The notes beneath the pieces were generated by a model that worked only from the letters and a program-made list of their open reading frames with translations, made no database searches and was not told the DNA's origin. A program made the translations under genes and the position numbers. A stretch of 64,000 bases of DNA from NCBI RefSeq assembly GCF_000801105.2, contig NC_079512.1, forward strand, positions 25,933,848 to 25,997,847. The letters are read 5' to 3'. Below, one piece after another: positions 59,217-64,000 of the stretch (the stretch's first letter is position 1; each line of letters begins with the position of its first letter). The stretch comes from Raphanus sativus (taxonomy: Eukaryota; Streptophyta; Magnoliopsida; Brassicales; Brassicaceae).

Positions 59217-60302
59217 TATCTTCTTATTCTGTTATCATTTGGTTGAACTTGTTTTAAATGAGATATGAATGTTTGAATTGCTCAAATTAGATACACGTTT
59301 ATGAATCGTCTTCCGCTATTTTCTTTCTTTATCATCAATGTTATTAACTCTGATCTCTCAATAAGGTAGAAGGTTTTGTAATAGTACAAAATAATCATCG
59401 TTAAAAACAGTATGTTGATGTAACATAACCCATATGTATGCAAAATATCTGTGTAAATAAAAATATTCACAAATGAATCAGTCATCTAGTATAAATTAAA
59501 TCCGTACGTGTAATATAAACTGTTCTATAAGTTGGATCCAACTATGAACACACAGAAATTGGCTTGCATATATGCATGGTTTAACAGATCAGTAAGTTGG
59601 GGTTCAAAAGTGAATTAATAATATAATTGATTTCCGTGTGATCTTTATACTTTTGTGTGCAAAATATTTTCTAATAGTTTTTCAAAAATAAATATATCTA
59701 TGTATAAAATGTCGACGATTTACATTTATGTATGCATACAATATGCATGGCGTAACAGGATCCATTACAGTTTCATAAAAAAAAAAAACAGGATCCATCA
59801 GGGCTTTATAATGAATTAATGATACTAAAACCGATTTCCTTGCGCTCTTACTATATTTGTGAATAATCTTTTTAAATGTTTCCACAACTGAAGAAGAATA
59901 AAGACAAGGTCTACGCAAGTGGGAATTTAATTAAGATTAATTCTTATAATATTTGTTATTGAAATAAGAATTTTGGACTTTTGCAACTTTTGCAATTATG
60001 GCCATTGGATAATTAAAAAATGCGCACTCCTATCCATTTTGAGAATAATCAAAAGAAAAGGCATTGTCTATATCAAGACTCATCCCTCTTGCACCTGAAG
60101 ACTTTGGATGAATATATAGAGATTCCACACAAAACCCCAAAAAAATAGAACACTTTGGATTTCATTTCCATCGTTGCTCTTCCGATTTTTTGTTCAATCA
60201 TATATTTTTCCCTATCGTTCAATATATCATATTGAACGTGCAACAAGATCATAGGTTTCTGATGCAAAAGTGGCTATCCAGGTCTCTCTTGTTTGGTCTT
60301 TG
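59217..60302. promoter_or_regulatory. Upstream region of the MYB-CC gene
   Basis: About 1.1 kb before the MYB-CC start, with short repeated words (tatgcatg..taacag near 59570 and 59740; caggatccat). A likely leader lies at about 60130-60302. TATA-like gaatatatagag at 60109-60120. No other gene. Confidence 0.35.
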
Positions 60303-62971
60303 ATGGATAACATCAATTTTGAATCCTCAAACGCTTCACAAGGAAGCCGACTACACTTGCAGCCGCAACCGCCCCAGCCGTTTAATTTACAAGACGTGAA
60401 TATGAACCATTACAATCAATCATCTCCATGGACTAGCGAGACGTTCTCGGGCTATACTCCGTACGATTGCACTTCTAATCAATCTTTCTCCGTGCAATGC
60501 TCATCTTCAAAACCCTATCATGCCTTGTTTCCACCGTACCACCATCTATCTTCGGATCATCCATCAGTAGACCAATCCCAGTCGATGGTTCCTATGCAAC
60601 TTCTTCAGAATCAATATTTGAAGCCATTTTATCAAAAATCATGTGCTAATGATTTCGCCGCAACAAATACTTCATCATCCTCATATTCTCTTTCTTTTGA
60701 TGCAAGTCAAGATCCACAGGTATTCCACAAACTTTTTTTTTTTCCGTTTTTTGTCACATGTCCATAAGCTTAATCAAGTTTTGGTCGGGAAAAAAGGTAT
60801 TTGGAAAACTTTTTTCAGAACATTTTTGTAACAATGATGTTTCTACTTGATATGGTTTTTAGGAATTATGCAGGAGGACTTATAGTACTTCTAATGTAAC
60901 ACAACTTGATTTCTCATCATCACATCACCAAGCTAAGCAAACACATCCAAGACTTTCTTCTCCTTCCTTCTCAACCCATGGAGGCTCCATGGCTCCTAAT
61001 TGTGGGACGGTTGGGAACAAGACAAGGATAAGGTGGACTCAAGATCTTCATGAGAAGTTCGTGGAATGCGTAAATCGACTTGGTGGTGCTGATAGTAAGT
61101 TAACGAGACTTCGACTTTAGAATTTAGAATTTAGAGGAATTAAAACAATTAGTTGTCAATCACTTGATCTAGTCACTTTGCTTTAGCATGCATAAAGTAA
61201 TTGATTAGATAGCATTTAATTAGATGTAATAGTTATGATTTCATTAGATCAAAAGAATCTTATGCACTATCATATAACACCATATGTGTGGATTGATATC
61301 TTTGTTTTGAAGCAAATATATATATGCGCATTATATGGAAAAAAAGAATTGATATATGCTTTAAAGATAAAAGTGCCATTTTTTTGGCGGGTCACTAAAA
61401 AGTGTAATTGGTGGAAAACTATGCAGAGGCAACGCCCAAAGCGATACTGAAGCTGATGGATTCTGAAGGACTCACAATATTTCATGTTAAAAGCCACTTA
61501 CAGGTTAATACTTTACTTCTTCTCTCTTTACATATTTTCTTAAATAAGTTTTTGTTCGATAGTTTTTGGTTAAAATTTCAGAAGTATAGGATTGCGAAAT
61601 ACATCCCTGATTATCAAGAAGGTACACTAACTGAATACCATCACTATATATTTTAGTTTGTGATTAAATACATTGGTAATTTGTAAGTAATACAAATCAA
61701 GCGAGTTTTGTTGTTGCAGGCAAGTTTGAGAAGGGATCTTGTTCCAAAGAGCTGTCTCAGCTTGACACAAAAACGTATGTTTCACTTCCTTTTTTCTGGG
61801 GTGCCAAAAGTAATATTTTATTTATTACTAAATATCCCTATGATTTTCCTCCATATAAGTCCAAAGTTAATGACACAATGGCTTACCGTAGCAATGACAA
61901 CAACATACGATTAAGATTATTCAAAAATAATAAAATAATGAGTTGTTAATGATTTTAATTTTTTGTTTGTTTGATATCGTGGATGCAGAGGAGTGCAAAT
62001 TAAAGAGGCACTCCAGCTTCAACTTGACGTTCAGCGACATCTTCATGAACAACTAGAGGTGAGTTACAATATGTACATATATAACTTAGTTTCTTATTTT
62101 TAACAAGTAAATTCATTCCAATGTTACAGTTTAAGTAGTAGTGTGTGGCATTGAGTGCTTATTCCAGTTCCTCCACTAAAGCATTCATGGAATTGATATA
62201 GGGATGCACTCGCAGTTTTTTCATATCTATAACTAAAATAAAAACTCTAATTATCTTCATATCCTTCTCACATATTTTTTTAAAAAAGTGAAAACGTGTT
62301 TTGTTTATAACTGTTGTGAAAACGTATTCTTCTCACATGTTTGTTTTTTTGTTTGATTTTTTTTTGTAGTCAAAACTTTTGTGTTTGTTTTAAATTAGTC
62401 TAGTGTCTTTTTTTTTCCAATAACTTTTTTTTTGAAAAAAGATTAGTTGATATTTTAGTTTTAAAGTAAGAGACACTAGCTAATTTTTAAATATTTTATT
62501 TTTAAATATAATTTTAAAAATCTAAAACATCTATCACTCAAATACGGGAAGAGCATTGTTCCATAAAATATTTTAATATTTAAGCTTGCAAGTTTGAATA
62601 TCAAAACTTGTTTTAGAGAAATAATGAAGGCTTTCTAGTTTTGAGATTGTATATTTTTGATTTCATATATTTATATTATCATTCACCAACTAAACATACT
62701 AATCTACAGAAATACTTTTGGTTATTGATCATATCTTGATTAGATTCAAAGAAACCTGCAACTGAGAATCGAAGAACAAGGGAAACAATTGAAAATAATG
62801 ATAGAGCAGCAACAAAAAACAAAAGAGTGTCTTCTCAAATCACCAAACGCCGAAGCATCATTGTCTCTCTCAGCTTCCGATCACTCTCCTCCGCCTTTCT
62901 CAATACAAGACGCCGAAGCACTGATGCTAACAACTTATGGAGACACTCAATTCCAATCAAAGATAAGCTGA
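60303..62971 (+). CDS. PHL5: MYB-CC (GARP) transcription factor, AT5G06800-like
   Basis: Nuclear DNA-binding protein of the MYB-CC group that includes PHR1, the phosphate-starvation regulator; a role in phosphate signalling is family knowledge, not shown here. Seven exons: 60303-60719, 60863-61094, 61427-61503, 61582-61621, 61720-61774, 61989-62058 and 62744-62971, all in phase, giving 372 residues. The N-terminal half is Ser/Gln/Pro-rich. The MYB/GARP domain (about residues 187-247) reads RIRWTQDLHEKFVECVNRL, ATPKAILKLMDSEGLTIFHV and KSHLQKYRIAKY. The CC domain follows with LQLQLDVQRHLHEQLEIQ and a Gln/Glu-rich coiled coil, keeping the LHEQLE motif. Start MDNINFESSN is the first ATG of the frame. 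Intron 6 is long (685 bp). The gene symbol is from memory and gene order. Confidence 0.88.
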
Positions 62972-64000
62972 ACAATGAGAGATTGACTAAATAAAAAAGG
63001 CCTAATTAAAGCATGTTATTAACACTATTCGAAGTGGTGTAAAGTTATAAGAGTCGCGTAAAGAGAATGTCCAGAGTGCTACACACACTAACACTTGGAA
63101 ACAGAATCAGGTACTTAAATGTGTGCAAGTGGTGTGTGATGGAGTATTAGTCATATATAGACTAATAGATGTGTGAGATTCTTAATTAAGTATTTGTTTT
63201 TAAAATATTCACATAAAGAGATAGCTTCTTAAATTAGTAACGCTACTTTTAACATTGTGCACCCCACATTTTATACTCTCACCTTTTAATATATTCTCCT
63301 TTGAATATTCAATTTCTTTTCATCTTAATTTTTTCTTTTTTCTCAAAGTAAACTTGATTGCTATCAAACACTGCATATTATGTTGAAAAAACTGATCATC
63401 GTCATGAGCTCATATTCAGGGGCGGATCTAGAGCATTATTAAGTATGGGGCACCTATTGTGAACAATGTTTAGTAAAGGATATATATGATTTTTTTGGTC
63501 AATATGTGGATAAAGTTTAGAAAGTTTTCTCAAGCAAAAATAAAAATGAGAGTGGACAGTGCAAAACCTCAACTACATGTGTGTCCGCTCCTGTTCATAA
63601 TAGCATATTGGCTTGATATATAAGAGCATCTCTAATGAAGGAATTCAGTTTAAGGAGTTCTAAATTTTACGGGAAACGTAATCTAAAATATCTGATATTT
63701 TAGTCTGACCTGGTCAGTTTTTGGAAAGAAAACCCTAGCCGTCAAGAGAGAGAAAAAAAGAGATTTTTCATAGTTTCAAGCCGATGATCGGAGGCTTTTT
63801 CAGCTCCGGCATCGGCTTGTTTAATTCGTTTTACATCTTTTTTTGGATCTGTTTTGTTTCCAGTCGCTGTTTTATTGCCAATTTATTTTGAATCTGGCGA
63901 GGTTTTTTATTGTTCTTTCGTATGCTTCTTCCAATTGGTTTGGAAAGACAAAACTTTCGGTTCAATTGAACTGTTTAGAAAAGTTAATTGACAAATCTAC
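62972..64000. other. 3' flank of the MYB-CC gene
   Basis: Contains the gene's 3' UTR, the small hAT-like element at 63417-63593 and, from about 63624, gagcatctctaatgaagg, which resembles one end of a Tourist-like repeat. No further gene is recognised before the window ends. Confidence 0.4.
63417..63593. mobile_element. Short hAT-like MITE
   Basis: 177 bp with inverted ends CAGGGGCGGATCTAG and GTGTCCGCTCCTG; the flanking 8-mers ctcatatt and ttcataat agree at six of eight positions. Non-coding. Confidence 0.55.

Overview
This window is nuclear DNA of a crucifer, most likely a Brassica or close Brassiceae relative. Every intron-bearing gene looks like an Arabidopsis gene, the introns are short GT-AG introns, and the gene order follows Arabidopsis chromosome 5 from about AT5G06600 to AT5G06800. 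That order is UBP12, ATXR4, GIS2, a kinesin-7, GCP3, TBR, a clade-D PP2C, a KH/CCCH relic and a MYB-CC factor. Identifications rest on family knowledge and remembered Arabidopsis proteins; no database was searched. Several Arabidopsis genes of that interval (extensins, a thioredoxin, HAT14, peroxidases, LEA and others) were not seen, which fits post-polyploidy gene loss.

Layout: 290-2478 (-) is the 5' part of UBP12, cut by the window edge. 3407-5291 (+) is the SET-domain gene ATXR4. 6226-6858 (-) is an intronless TATA-binding-protein gene that does not belong to the collinear order and looks like a retrocopy. 6.9-11.6 kb is AT-rich and holds Helitrons. 11604-12134 (+) is the C2H2 factor GIS2. 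13693-14168 is a hAT-type MITE with tRNA-like promoter boxes. 14608-21249 (-) is a complete 23-exon kinesin-7. 22.5-25.0 kb is a duplicated intergenic segment with a Stowaway-like MITE in only one copy. 25175-27774 (+) is GCP3/SPC98.

28.2-35.4 kb is a young, complex insertion: two apparently identical 548-bp units, each with a tRNA-Ser(GCU), a third tRNA scrap, and a full-length L1-type LINE with both ORFs open. 36303-38562 (+) is TBR. 38888-40850 (-) is a clade-D PP2C whose first intron carries three tandem 106-bp tRNA-like repeats. 44.7-45.3 kb is a broken KH/CCCH zinc-finger gene. 45.4-60.3 kb is a gene-poor stretch of Helitrons, hAT and Harbinger MITEs and a LINE tail. 60303-62971 (+) is a MYB-CC transcription factor.

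The genes are not an operon. They are independent nuclear genes for protein deubiquitination, transcription, microtubule nucleation and transport, cell-wall polysaccharide acetylation and phosphatase signalling. No new multi-gene system was found. The most unusual items are the intact TBP retrocopy, the mosaic tRNA/LINE insertion, and the tandem tRNA-like repeats in the PP2C intron.
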